From JAOUGY01 sp963825585 (GTDB lineage Bacteria > Actinomycetota > Acidimicrobiia > Spongiisociales > ZC4RG35), in NCBI GenBank assembly GCA_963825585.1, contig CAWGTX010000006.1, positions 930,001 to 994,000 of the forward strand: a stretch of DNA of 64,000 nt. The letters run 5' to 3'. The first letter of the stretch is position 1. Every line of letters begins with the position of its first letter. Under the pieces are notes generated by a model. That model saw only the letters and a list, made by a program, of their open reading frames with translations, was not told the DNA's origin and searched no databases. The position numbers and the translations under genes were made by a program. Positions 1 to 7,831 of this stretch are shown in pieces.

Positions 1-502
1 GCGCGCCGAACGGCTCGTCCATCAACAGGATCTTGGGCTCGAAGGTGAGCGCTCGGGCGATCGACACCCGCTGCTGCATCCCGCCCGACAGCTGCCACGG
101 ATAATGGTGGGCGAAGCGCTCGAGCTGGACCAGTCGGAGCATCTCGGCCGCCCGCCGCTCTCGTTCGTCCTTGGAAACCCCCATCACCTCGAGCGGCAAT
201 TCGACGTTGTCGGAGATGCGGCGCCACTCGAGCAGGGTGGCCGACTGGAACACCATCCCGTAGTCGCGATCAAGTCGGGCCTGGTGCGAGGTCTTCCCGT
301 TCACCGCCACCTTCCCCGAGGTGGGAGCCACCAGATCTCCCACGACCCTGAGCAGGGTCGACTTGCCACAACCCGACGGGCCGATCAGCGAGATGAACTC
401 ACCCGGGGCGATGTCGAGATCGATCCCATCGAGAGCCGTAACCTCGTTGGCCGAACCCGGGTTGAACACCATCCCCACACCACGGAGATCGAGCACGCTC
501 AT
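1..502 (-). CDS. ABC transporter ATP-binding protein, SsuB/TauB type (partial)
   Basis: The C-terminus runs off the left edge, leaving the first 167 codons of a nucleotide-binding subunit. Translation of the minus strand shows Walker A (GPSGCGKST, about residue 42), a Q-loop (MVFQSA), the signature LSGGMQQR and Walker B (ILLMDEP). This is the order expected of the nitrate/sulfonate/taurine importer ATPases. The ATG overlaps the stop of the permease gene by ATGA, so the two are translationally coupled. The substrate-binding protein is not in the window and probably lies further left. Substrate is unknown: sulfonate, taurine, nitrate and thiamine-precursor importers share this architecture. Confidence 0.93.
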   Translation of the reverse strand, partial: MSVLDLRGVGMVFNPGSANEVTALDGIDLDIAPGEFISLIGPSGCGKSTLLRVVGDLVAPTSGKVAVNGKTSHQARLDRDYGMVFQSATLLEWRRISDNVELPLEVMGVSKDERERRAAEMLRLVQLERFAHHYPWQLSGGMQQRVSIARALTFEPKILLMDEPFGA

Positions 503-1398
503 ACCGCCCCTCTCCTTGCCATGAGGTCGGGTTCCATGTCGACCAACACCTTCCTGCTTCCTGCCGGCACCACCAACCGCTCGACGACGGCGACCATACC
601 CACGAACACGATGCCGAGCAGCGCCGCCACCAGGACGGATGCGAACAGCTTCTCGGGCGCGCTCGAGAACGACGAGGCGAACCCGAGGATGGCTCGCCCC
701 AGACCATCGGCGATGCCCGACGGCAGCTCACCCACGATCGCACCGATCACCGAGGCGGTCGCCGCCACCCGCAGCGCGGGGAACAGATACGGCATCGCCG
801 CCGGGATCTGGAGCTTCCGCAACACCTGAGTGGGACTGGCGGCGTACGAGCGCATCAGTTCGGTCGACGTCGCCTCGGGGGAACGCAGCCCTCGCAACGT
901 GTTGATGGCCACGGGGAAGAATGCGAGATAGGCAGAGATGGCCCCCACCGGGACCCAGGTGGGCAGGTCGAGCCGGCCGCTCCATACGACGAGGATGGGA
1001 GCGATGGCCAGGATCGGCACCGTCTGGCTGGCGACCACGTAGGGCATGAGGCCACGCTCGGCCAGCGAAGAACGAACGAACAGCACCCCGAGGGCGAACC
1101 CGACGAGCGACCCGAGCCCGAAACCGATGAGGGCCGACCGCCATGTGTAGAGGGCCGCTCGCAACAGAATGACCAGCAGGATGTCCTCTCCGCCGCGACG
1201 GGCCGGCTGGAACAACGAGCCCACGATGTCCCACACGTGAGGCATGGACCGCTCGTTGGTGCGCACCGGCAGTTCGACATCGGTGAGCGGCCAGGTTCCA
1301 CCGGTAGCGACACCCATCGCCTTGTAGCTCTCCCACAGGACCACGAAACCGGCGACGATCGCCAGGAACGACACGACGGCCCGACCGCGTGATGTCAC
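499..1398 (-). CDS. ABC transporter permease, SsuC/TauC type
   Basis: A 299-residue inner-membrane permease of the BPD_transp_1 superfamily with about six hydrophobic segments. The first is at residues 8-28, and the coupling region lies around residues 190-225. It should form the channel for the ATPase encoded just downstream. The GTG start at 1398 has a purine-rich AGGA directly before it, with GGGCGG a little further upstream, so a slightly later start is possible. The gene is divergent from a MocR-type regulator, with a short palindrome between them that may control both. The transported compound cannot be deduced. Confidence 0.88.
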   Translation of the reverse strand: MTSRGRAVVSFLAIVAGFVVLWESYKAMGVATGGTWPLTDVELPVRTNERSMPHVWDIVGSLFQPARRGGEDILLVILLRAALYTWRSALIGFGLGSLVGFALGVLFVRSSLAERGLMPYVVASQTVPILAIAPILVVWSGRLDLPTWVPVGAISAYLAFFPVAINTLRGLRSPEATSTELMRSYAASPTQVLRKLQIPAAMPYLFPALRVAATASVIGAIVGELPSGIADGLGRAILGFASSFSSAPEKLFASVLVAALLGIVFVGMVAVVERLVVPAGSRKVLVDMEPDLMARRGAV

Positions 1399-1465
1399 TC
1401 CTGCACCGCCCGCTTCTTCATGTGTCGATGGTATTCACCACAGTGCGGGTGGAACATTGCTTGAT

Positions 1466-1483
1466 TGTTACTTTTCTGTAACA
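1466..1483. promoter_or_regulatory. Palindrome in the ABC transporter / MocR intergenic region
   Basis: TGTTAC-N6-GTAACA is a perfect 6-bp inverted repeat in an AT-rich stretch of the divergent intergenic region. It ends 14 bp before the MocR ATG. Its position and symmetry fit an operator for the winged-helix domain of the adjacent GntR/MocR protein. GntR-family sites usually have such short palindromes. Binding is an inference. Confidence 0.5.
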
Positions 1484-1497
1484 GACCTGGCCGTAGA

Positions 1498-2865
1498 ATG
1501 CCCGTCGTGGAGCCGATCGACGTCACCGAGACCATGGAAGTCATCGCTGCGGCAGCCCCGACCGGGACCGCCGGGGCGATCGGTGGCGCCATCGAAGGAC
1601 TGGTGGCCCGGGGGACGTTCCCACCAGGCTTCCGCCTTCCCACCGTGCGGCAGCTGGCGCGCCGGCTCGAGGTGAGCCCCACCACGGTTGCCGCCGCCTG
1701 GCGGTCGCTGTTCGGCACCGGTCTCATCGAGACACGCGGCCGGGCGGGGACGTTCGTGGCCGGCAGGCGGCCATCACTGCCCGACTCGTGGCTGTCCGGC
1801 ACTCCCGGCCAGTATGCCGTCGACCTGAGCACCGGTACCCCGGACGCCACACTGCTTCCCGATCTCGGCACGGTGCTCGCCGAGATCGGCGGAGGCCCGC
1901 CCGAGACCCGCAGCTACCTTGGTCCGGTGGTGCTGCCCGAGCTGGAAGAAGCCATTCGGCACCGAATGGGCTTCTCCCCCGCCGCCCTCACCGTGGTGGA
2001 TGGAGCGATCGACGCGATGGACCGGGTCATGGCCCAGGTCCTCCGGCGCGGCGCACCGGTGTTGGTGGAGAACCCGTGTTTTCCACCCATCGCGGAATTG
2101 GTGCGTGCCCACGGTGGACGGTTGATCCCCGTCGACCTCGACGAACACGGCCCAGCCCTCACCGCCCTCGAAGAGGTTTCCGCCCTCGCTCCCTCGATGC
2201 TCGTGTACCAGCCACGGGCCAACAACCCAGCGGGGGTTTCACTCGATGCCGCCCGGCTCGAAGCCCTGGGAGACTTCGTGGGTCGCCACCCCGAACTCAT
2301 CTGCATCGAGGACGACTCCGTCGGCGGCATCTCGTCGTCGCCCGAAACGACGCTCTCCGAACGGTTCCCCAACCGTGTGGTCCACATTCGGAGCTTCTCG
2401 AAGTCGTACGGCCCCGACCTGCGCCTCGCCGCCATCGCCGGCCCCAACGCGATCGTTGAACCGGTGGTCGATCGCCGGCGGCTCGGCCCCATCTGGAGCC
2501 CCCGAATCCTCCAACGGGCTCTCCACCACATGCTGACCTCCCCCACGATCGATCGACGGCTCGAAGAGGCTCGCGCCCGGTACGCCGACCGACGAGCGTT
2601 GCTGCGGGAGGCGTTCGCCGCCGTGTCGGTCCGGGTGGCAGCCACCGATGGCATCAACATCTGGGTGCCGGTCTCCAACGAACGCGACGCCATGGTGGCG
2701 CTCGCATCGCTCGGGATCGGCGTCGCCCCTGGGACACCGTTTCAGCTCCGACCCGGGGCCCCGCACGTGCGGATCACCCTGTCCACCGAGCTGTCCGTAG
2801 AGACCGCCCGCCAGGTGGTGGCGGGGGCTACCGGACATTTCTCAGAACGCCGCTCGGTCGTCTGA
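1498..2865 (+). CDS. MocR/PdxR-type transcriptional regulator (GntR HTH + aminotransferase domain)
   Basis: A 455-residue chimeric regulator. The N-terminal ~75 residues form a GntR winged helix (GTFPPGFRLPTVRQLARRLEVSPTTVAAAWRSL). The rest is a fold-type I aminotransferase-like domain. The segment IRSFSKSYGPDLRLA carries the PLP-binding lysine and NNPAG the substrate loop, so PLP is probably bound as effector ligand. I chose ATG 1498 because the GntR domain begins soon after. The in-frame codons back to 1465 lie across the intergenic palindrome. It is divergent from the ABC importer and likely regulates it; MocR proteins often control importers of amino compounds or vitamins. Confidence 0.9.
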   Translation: MPVVEPIDVTETMEVIAAAAPTGTAGAIGGAIEGLVARGTFPPGFRLPTVRQLARRLEVSPTTVAAAWRSLFGTGLIETRGRAGTFVAGRRPSLPDSWLSGTPGQYAVDLSTGTPDATLLPDLGTVLAEIGGGPPETRSYLGPVVLPELEEAIRHRMGFSPAALTVVDGAIDAMDRVMAQVLRRGAPVLVENPCFPPIAELVRAHGGRLIPVDLDEHGPALTALEEVSALAPSMLVYQPRANNPAGVSLDAARLEALGDFVGRHPELICIEDDSVGGISSSPETTLSERFPNRVVHIRSFSKSYGPDLRLAAIAGPNAIVEPVVDRRRLGPIWSPRILQRALHHMLTSPTIDRRLEEARARYADRRALLREAFAAVSVRVAATDGINIWVPVSNERDAMVALASLGIGVAPGTPFQLRPGAPHVRITLSTELSVETARQVVAGATGHFSERRSVV

Positions 2866-2882
2866 TCAGGTAGCCTGTGTCG

Positions 2883-3440
2883 ATGGGGGCAGCCGCTGGA
2901 TTCGGGCTCGTGATCGCAGTCGCACTCGCCGGGGCGGCCTGCACAGAACCGTCGACGAGCCGTCCGCCCGTCGTCACGACGTCGTCACCCGAAACCACAT
3001 CCACCGGTGGTTCGCCGAACACCATCGCCGCATTCCCACTCGACGACCTTGCTCTCGAACTCGCCGGTGAGACGTATGCCGCCCCGTCGGCGGTCTGCTC
3101 CGGCGACGAGGCAACCGCGCAAAGGGTGGTCGACCAACTCATCTCCAGGGCCGAGCAGACCCTCGCGGACATCGCAAGCGGCTGGCCCACGACCACCATG
3201 TCTCCCAACAGTGAGCAGCTCGCCGCGGCCATCGACCACGACGCCGTGGTCGCCGCCGCCATCGCCATCCGATCAGGTCGAAGCGAGATCGCCCGCCAGC
3301 GCTGGTCCGATATCAACGACCGATACGCCGCCCTCGACGGTGCCACCGGAGGCCCGATCACCGCGGAACGCATCGCCGGCTGGGAACAGACCGCCGAGTC
3401 CCTCGCCGAAGTGCTCGACGGTGCCTGCGCCGCGCCCTAG
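2883..3440 (+). CDS. Small putative lipoprotein, function unknown
   Basis: About 185 residues starting at ATG 2883; a GTG at 2877 is also possible. A hydrophobic N-terminus (GFGLVIAVALAGAAC) ends in a cysteine resembling a lipobox, then a Thr/Ser/Pro-rich linker and a small helical Ala-rich domain. That domain has two further cysteines (AVCSGDE and DGACAAP) that could form a disulfide. No family recognised. It follows the MocR gene by 17 bp and may be read through from it. An exported, lipid-anchored location is inferred from the signal only. Confidence 0.65.
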   Translation: MGAAAGFGLVIAVALAGAACTEPSTSRPPVVTTSSPETTSTGGSPNTIAAFPLDDLALELAGETYAAPSAVCSGDEATAQRVVDQLISRAEQTLADIASGWPTTTMSPNSEQLAAAIDHDAVVAAAIAIRSGRSEIARQRWSDINDRYAALDGATGGPITAERIAGWEQTAESLAEVLDGACAAP

Positions 3441-3522
3441 AGGGCGTGGCTATCGAGCTCGACACGGCGGTCGCACTCCCGAGATACCGCGAGCCATTCT
3501 GACCTCGGCGCGGTGGTCACCG

Positions 3523-3936
3523 TCATGTCAACACCCCGTACCCGCCGACGGCGTGGGCGACGGGCCGGTGCGCTGCACCCTCCACCCAGAGGCGAACCTG
3601 TCCGGAGATCCGTGTGCGCCCGGCACGGAGTAGCTCCGCCCGGCCGATCACGTCTCCCCCGGCGGCCGGACGGAGGAACGTGATGTGGATGTCCGAGGTC
3701 ACCGCCATCGGTTTCAGACCCAGCACCGTGAACGACAGATGCCACAGGGCGATGTCGGCCACGGTGAACAGGGTGGGACCCGAGATGAGACCGCCGGGAC
3801 GAAGACTCCCGGGGTCGTAGATCCAACGGGCAACTGCAAAGCCTTCGCCGAGATCGTCGCAGCGGAAGCCGGTTGCGTGGGCGGCCGGGTACACCGACGC
3901 CACGAACTCGTTCACCCCGATGGAAGTCAGCTGCAT
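3523..3936 (-). CDS. PaaI-family hotdog thioesterase
   Basis: A 137-residue single-domain hotdog protein. The pattern GGLISGPTLFTVADIALWHLSF followed by AVTSDIHITFLRPA matches the PaaI/YbgC-like helix and strands that form the acyl-CoA thioesterase active site. The conserved acidic residue on the helix (VADIA) is present. The longer frame to 3987 is possible, but ATG 3936 gives the normal family length and starts just before the first conserved strand. It hydrolyses an unknown acyl-CoA and stands alone, convergent with the upstream lipoprotein gene. Confidence 0.82.
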   Translation of the reverse strand: MQLTSIGVNEFVASVYPAAHATGFRCDDLGEGFAVARWIYDPGSLRPGGLISGPTLFTVADIALWHLSFTVLGLKPMAVTSDIHITFLRPAAGGDVIGRAELLRAGRTRISGQVRLWVEGAAHRPVAHAVGGYGVLT

Positions 3937-4016
3937 GTGTCGATCATGACAGATCGACTCACGTTCGGAGGCGCCATGTGCGATCATGTGGGCTCACGGC
4001 TCAGGAGGCATACGTA

Positions 4017-4748
4017 GTGGCAAACCCGGTGATGACGCGAGGATTCGGACAGCCGTCCGGCCCCCTGGTCGACGACGACCGGATGACCGCATCCGGGGTG
4101 TCGAGGGCGTCACTCATACTGCTCGCCCTGTTCGCTCCGGCGGCACTGTGGGGGTGGTCCCAGGTCGACATCGATCAGGGTCGGTTCCCGTCCTGGCTGA
4201 TCGGTGCGGTGCTCCTCGGCTTCGTGTGCGCCATCGTGGGCATGTTCAAGCCGATGTGGGCCAGGTTCATCGCTCCGGTGTATGCCGTGGTGGAAGGCGC
4301 CTTCGTCGGAGCGATCTCGGCCGTCTACGCCACCGCGTACGAAGGCATCGTCACCCAGGCCGTGTTGGGAACGTTCCTGACGGTGGTCGTCATGGCGGTT
4401 CTGTATGCCACCCGCACGATTCGGGTCACCGAGAAGATGCGCTCGATCGTGATGGTTGCGACCGGCGCGATCGCCTTGTTCTATCTGGTGAGCTTCGGGT
4501 TGTCGTTCTTCAACGTCAACGTCCCGCTCGTCTGGGACAGCGGCCCGATCGGAATCCTGTTCAGCGTGGGCGTCATCGTGCTGGCGTCGTTCAACCTGTT
4601 GCTCGACTTCGACCTGATCGAACGGGGAGTCAAGGGCGGGGCGCCGGCCTACATGAACTGGTACGCCGCGTTCGGCCTGATGATCACGATCGTGTGGCTC
4701 TACCTCGAGATCCTGCGCCTGCTGGCCAAGCTCCAGGATCGCCGTTAG
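4017..4748 (+). CDS. Bax inhibitor-1-like / YccA-type membrane protein
   Basis: About 243 residues with seven hydrophobic segments, the hallmark of the BI-1/TMBIM superfamily, in the shorter actinobacterial 'Bax inhibitor 1 like' form. VEGAFVGAISAVY and the C-terminal acidic DFDLIERG motif, which resembles the Ca2+/pH-sensor Asp region of the family, support this. The GTG at 4017 is preceded by a strong AGGAGG at 4003-4008 with 8-nt spacing, so it is preferred over an upstream readthrough frame. A strong hairpin follows at 4818. Physiological role in bacteria is unclear; an ion leak has been shown for the B. subtilis homologue. Confidence 0.85.
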   Translation: MANPVMTRGFGQPSGPLVDDDRMTASGVSRASLILLALFAPAALWGWSQVDIDQGRFPSWLIGAVLLGFVCAIVGMFKPMWARFIAPVYAVVEGAFVGAISAVYATAYEGIVTQAVLGTFLTVVVMAVLYATRTIRVTEKMRSIVMVATGAIALFYLVSFGLSFFNVNVPLVWDSGPIGILFSVGVIVLASFNLLLDFDLIERGVKGGAPAYMNWYAAFGLMITIVWLYLEILRLLAKLQDRR

Positions 4749-4817
4749 GGACCCTCGACCCAGCGCACGAGCTCGACGTGGCCCAGGGGCGATGAAGACC
4801 TCGTCGACAGCTACCAC

Positions 4818-4854
4818 CGAGAGGGCGGCCAGGGTGCACCCGGCCGCCCTCTCG
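4818..4854. terminator. Strong hairpin terminator
   Basis: A perfect 13-bp stem (CGAGAGGGCGGCC with its complement) and an 11-nt loop, 70 bp after the Bax-inhibitor-like gene and before the sigma-factor operon. It ends in ACGTTT, so only a short T run. It probably insulates the two units. Confidence 0.7.
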
Positions 4855-4975
4855 ACGTTTCAGCGAGCAGCGCAATGATCCCGCCTCCCGGAAGGGTCCG
4901 ACCGTAACCTTCGCCCTCCCTCTCCCGTCTCACCCCTGAGATTGCAAACCTTGAATGTGGAGGAACGGGAGACGT

Positions 4976-5449
4976 GTGGACGCCGCCGAGACCATCGAAA
5001 CGTTCTACCGGGAGCACGCCCCTGCGGTGTACGCCTTCCTGGTGTCGTTGTGCCGTGACCGGACCTGGGCCGAGGACCTGATGCAGGAGACCTTCGTCAA
5101 GGCCACCCGGTCGCTCGCCGGCTATCGCGGTGGCAACGCCCGATCGTGGCTGTTCGCGGTGGCACGCACCGTGTTTCTCGACGACCTCCGCAAACGGCGC
5201 CCGGTCCCGGTCGCCGAGACGCAGGAGTTGCCGGTCTCCGACCCCGACGTGGCCGAGGCCGATGCCATCCAACGTGCCCTGGCCACGCTGCCCGATCGCC
5301 AACGGCTGGCGCTCATCCTATGCGACCAGGCCGGGTTGTCCTACGCCGAGGTCGCCGAGACACTCTGCTGCACGCCCGCCGCCGTCAAGGTCCTCATCCA
5401 CCGCGCCCGAACCAACTTCCGGGCCTCGTACGCAGGAGAACAGCGATGA
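4976..5449 (+). CDS. ECF-type RNA polymerase sigma factor
   Basis: A 157-residue sigma-70 family protein of the extracytoplasmic-function type. Region 2 (FYREHAPAVYAFLVSLCRDRTWAEDLMQETFVKATRSL ... ARSWLFAVARTVFLDDLRKRR) is followed by a short linker and region 4 HTH (LPDRQRLALILCDQAGLSYAEVAETLCCTPAAVKVLIHRAR). GTG 4976 is chosen because purine-rich GGAGG/GGGAGA lies just upstream; ATG 4955 would add seven residues that overlap that site. It overlaps the anti-sigma gene by ATGA, the usual regulator pair arrangement. The regulon and inducing signal are unknown. Confidence 0.92.
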   Translation: MDAAETIETFYREHAPAVYAFLVSLCRDRTWAEDLMQETFVKATRSLAGYRGGNARSWLFAVARTVFLDDLRKRRPVPVAETQELPVSDPDVAEADAIQRALATLPDRQRLALILCDQAGLSYAEVAETLCCTPAAVKVLIHRARTNFRASYAGEQR

Positions 5450-6555
5450 CCGATCACGACGAGATCCAGGATCTCCTCGAGGGCTACGTCGACGAGACCC
5501 TCGACCGGTCCACCCGGCGCCTCGTCGACAGCCACCTCGCCGACTGCGCCATGTGTCGGGCGATCCTCGACGATGTCGCACCCGTCGATCTCGGTGCGAT
5601 GCACGCACCACAGCTGGATGAACGCCACCTGCGCCGCTCGGTGCGGCGGGCCATGCGTCGTACCGTCCTCGACGCGGTGCTGATGCTGCTGGCCATCTGG
5701 ATGGCTGTGTGGCTGCTGGCAGCGCTGGTGATCCAACCGTTGGTGGTGAACCGTGGCGGGAGGGCGGCGGCAGCCGCCCAGGCAACGATCGACATGGCCG
5801 TGATGTACAACCCGGGTGCGACCGTCACGGACTTCTCGATCCAGACCTCGTGGCTCAGGCGAACATTCACCGCCGAGGTGGGGCTGCCGGTCGGATCGGC
5901 GCTCGAGCCGATGGGCGAGGTCACCACTGCGATCGGACCGGTCGGCTTCGGTGATGAGCACGGCGGTGGCGTGTGGCCCTTCGCCGGCTCCGATGCCGTA
6001 TCGAGCGTGCTCGACACGCTCGACCGGCTGGGCGACGGCACCGTGGCGACGGTCCAGGTCTGGTTCGACGATCCCTCCACCGTCGACGAGGCGCAGGCTC
6101 TGGCCGACTCCACCGGGACCGATACCAGGGTGGTGTGGGCCGGGTTCGTGGCTGCCGAAGGGTGGCCCACGTCGTCGGGTGACGTGTACGGCTACGCCAC
6201 CTGCATCGATCGGGACTCGGAGTTCGACGAGAGCTTCCTGGCGGCGACCTCGGCGGGTGGCTCGAAGGGTGGTCGCTTCTCGCCGTCCAGCGTGCTGCTG
6301 GCGCAGGAGAACGTGGTGCGTGCACTCGAGAATCTGGTGGGTCATCCACGAATGGCTGCCGATCTCGCCCAACTCTCCGACGGGGCCTTCGAGAGCGCTC
6401 GGCGGTATGTCGAGGCGGAGGGCCGGGTGGCGACCCTGGTGGTCACCGGCCCGTCCCAGCAGATCCGAGCGTTCGTCGACGACAACGGCTTCGAGTCGGG
6501 GGTGGTCCTGGCGGTGGACTTCTACAACTGGTCGACGCCCGTGTGCGGGAGGTGA
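5446..6555 (+). CDS. Membrane anti-sigma factor with zf-HC2 domain and large external domain
   Basis: 369 residues. The N-terminus carries a zinc-finger anti-sigma motif (about residues 25-42, HLADCAMCRAI). One membrane helix follows (VLMLLAIWMAVWLLAALVI, about 75-95), then a roughly 270-residue extracytoplasmic domain without a family I recognise. This topology lets an envelope signal release the cognate ECF sigma factor encoded directly upstream. The start ATG lies inside the sigma stop codon (ATGA), with AGGAGAA as ribosome-binding site. The outer domain contains few cysteines and no obvious enzyme motif. Confidence 0.88.
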   Translation: MTDHDEIQDLLEGYVDETLDRSTRRLVDSHLADCAMCRAILDDVAPVDLGAMHAPQLDERHLRRSVRRAMRRTVLDAVLMLLAIWMAVWLLAALVIQPLVVNRGGRAAAAAQATIDMAVMYNPGATVTDFSIQTSWLRRTFTAEVGLPVGSALEPMGEVTTAIGPVGFGDEHGGGVWPFAGSDAVSSVLDTLDRLGDGTVATVQVWFDDPSTVDEAQALADSTGTDTRVVWAGFVAAEGWPTSSGDVYGYATCIDRDSEFDESFLAATSAGGSKGGRFSPSSVLLAQENVVRALENLVGHPRMAADLAQLSDGAFESARRYVEAEGRVATLVVTGPSQQIRAFVDDNGFESGVVLAVDFYNWSTPVCGR

Positions 6556-6560
6556 TGAGG

Positions 6561-7256
6561 ATGGGAACCTATCGAGATATCCGCTCAGCGCGCCGGATGG
6601 TGCTCGCCGGAGTCTGGGTGAGCCTGGGTTTGGTCCTGACCGGGGTCACTCTGTTCGTCGCCAACATCGAATTGGCAGCCTCGAACGTGCTCGCCGCAAT
6701 CGCCTGGGTGACCGTGCTCGGCGTGCCGGCGGCGTGGGCATGGCTGAGCCTCGACCGGCGGCCGTCGTTGCTCCCGGCGGCGGCGATGTCGTCACTGGCG
6801 GTGGCGGTGGTCGGGCTGTTCGCATTCCTACCACCGGTGCATCTGGTCCCGGCCCTGCTCTTCTGGCTCGGCCATCGACGCCGGGCTCAGGCACCCGACC
6901 GTGTGCGCCCGTGGAAGCGCCCGCTCATGGCCGCCGCCCTGGTCCTCCCGGCGGTGGCGATGGGATCTCACCTCGATCCGGTCTGTACGACCGTCGCCGA
7001 GGATGGCACCGCGCTCACCACCCTCTACCCGGGCGCTCCGACAGGATGGAGCATCGGTCTCGGGGGCGCCATCACCGAGACGAGCACCTCCCGGGCGGAC
7101 GCATCGGGGGGCGGGAGCACCACGACGTGCACGTCCGACACCACGGTGTGGTGGGAGGCGGCGGCAGGTCTGGTGGTCGCCGTCGCCGTGGCGGTTCCCG
7201 GTCTCCGCTGGCCCGTGAACGCGACTGCCCGACGGAGCGATACGCTGGGCGTGTGA
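6561..7256 (+). CDS. Multi-pass membrane protein in the sigma-factor operon, unknown function
   Basis: About 231 residues with several hydrophobic helices (around 10-32, 38-60, 68-92, 115-130 and a C-terminal one near 200-218). A polar, Thr/Ser/Cys-containing loop before the last helix (CTTVAEDGTALTTLY ... STTTCTSDTTVW) is probably external. GGGAGG at 6547-6552 lies 8 nt before ATG 6561, making that start better than ATG 6555. It follows the anti-sigma gene directly and overlaps the next gene by GTGA. No family recognised. Confidence 0.72.
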   Translation: MGTYRDIRSARRMVLAGVWVSLGLVLTGVTLFVANIELAASNVLAAIAWVTVLGVPAAWAWLSLDRRPSLLPAAAMSSLAVAVVGLFAFLPPVHLVPALLFWLGHRRRAQAPDRVRPWKRPLMAAALVLPAVAMGSHLDPVCTTVAEDGTALTTLYPGAPTGWSIGLGGAITETSTSRADASGGGSTTTCTSDTTVWWEAAAGLVVAVAVAVPGLRWPVNATARRSDTLGV

Positions 7257-7831
7257 TCGACGACCTCGAACTGCTCCAACCACCCGACCGCGACGCCTGG
7301 CGGGAGTGGCTGCAACTCCACCATGATTCCGCCCCAGGATGCTGGGTGGTGCTCCCCAAGCGCGGCGGCGATGGCGTCTCGTACGCCGAGGCCGTCGAGG
7401 AGGCGTTGTGTTTCGGGTGGATCGATGGCCGCACCCGGCCTCAGGACGACCTCTACCGCCGGCAGCACTTCGCACCCCGCAAGAAGAGCGGAAACTGGGC
7501 ACGGTCCAACAAGGAGCGGGTCGAGCGCCTGGAGGCGGCAGGCCTCATGACGGATGCCGGACGATCAGTCATCGAAGCCGCCAAGGCGGATGGATCGTGG
7601 AACGCTCTCGACGACATCGAGGCCCTGGTGCTCCCCGACGATCTGGCGAAAGCCCTGGCCGCCAATCCGCAGGCAGAGACCACGTTCGGAGGCTTCGCAC
7701 CGTCGACCAAACAGCTCTACCTGTGGTGGATCAAGTCCGCCAAACGTCCCGAGACCCGGGCGCAGCGGATCGCCGACACGGTGTGGTTGGCGGAGCGGGG
7801 CATCAAGGAGCCCCGACGGGTGGTTCAGTAG
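7253..7831 (+). CDS. YdeI/OmpD-associated family protein
   Basis: 192 residues matching the YdeI family (DUF1801/OmdA-like). Visible are the N-terminal WREWLQLHHDSAPGCWVVLPK, the conserved YAEAVEEALCFGWIDGRTRPQDDLYRRQHFAPRKKSGNWARSNKERVERL block and the C-terminal KRPETRAQRI segment. The exact biochemical role is not established for the family; homologues are linked to stress or peptide resistance. GTG 7253 overlaps the previous stop (GTGA). The 3' end overlaps the convergent dehydrogenase gene by 7 bp, so this is the last gene of the sigma-factor operon. Confidence 0.82.
   Translation: MIDDLELLQPPDRDAWREWLQLHHDSAPGCWVVLPKRGGDGVSYAEAVEEALCFGWIDGRTRPQDDLYRRQHFAPRKKSGNWARSNKERVERLEAAGLMTDAGRSVIEAAKADGSWNALDDIEALVLPDDLAKALAANPQAETTFGGFAPSTKQLYLWWIKSAKRPETRAQRIADTVWLAERGIKEPRRVVQ

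Noticed and set aside
5816..7831. 671-codon frame covering the anti-sigma and membrane-protein genes
   Set aside because: Only the last 192 codons (from GTG 7253) look like protein. The rest overlaps two convincing genes in another frame.
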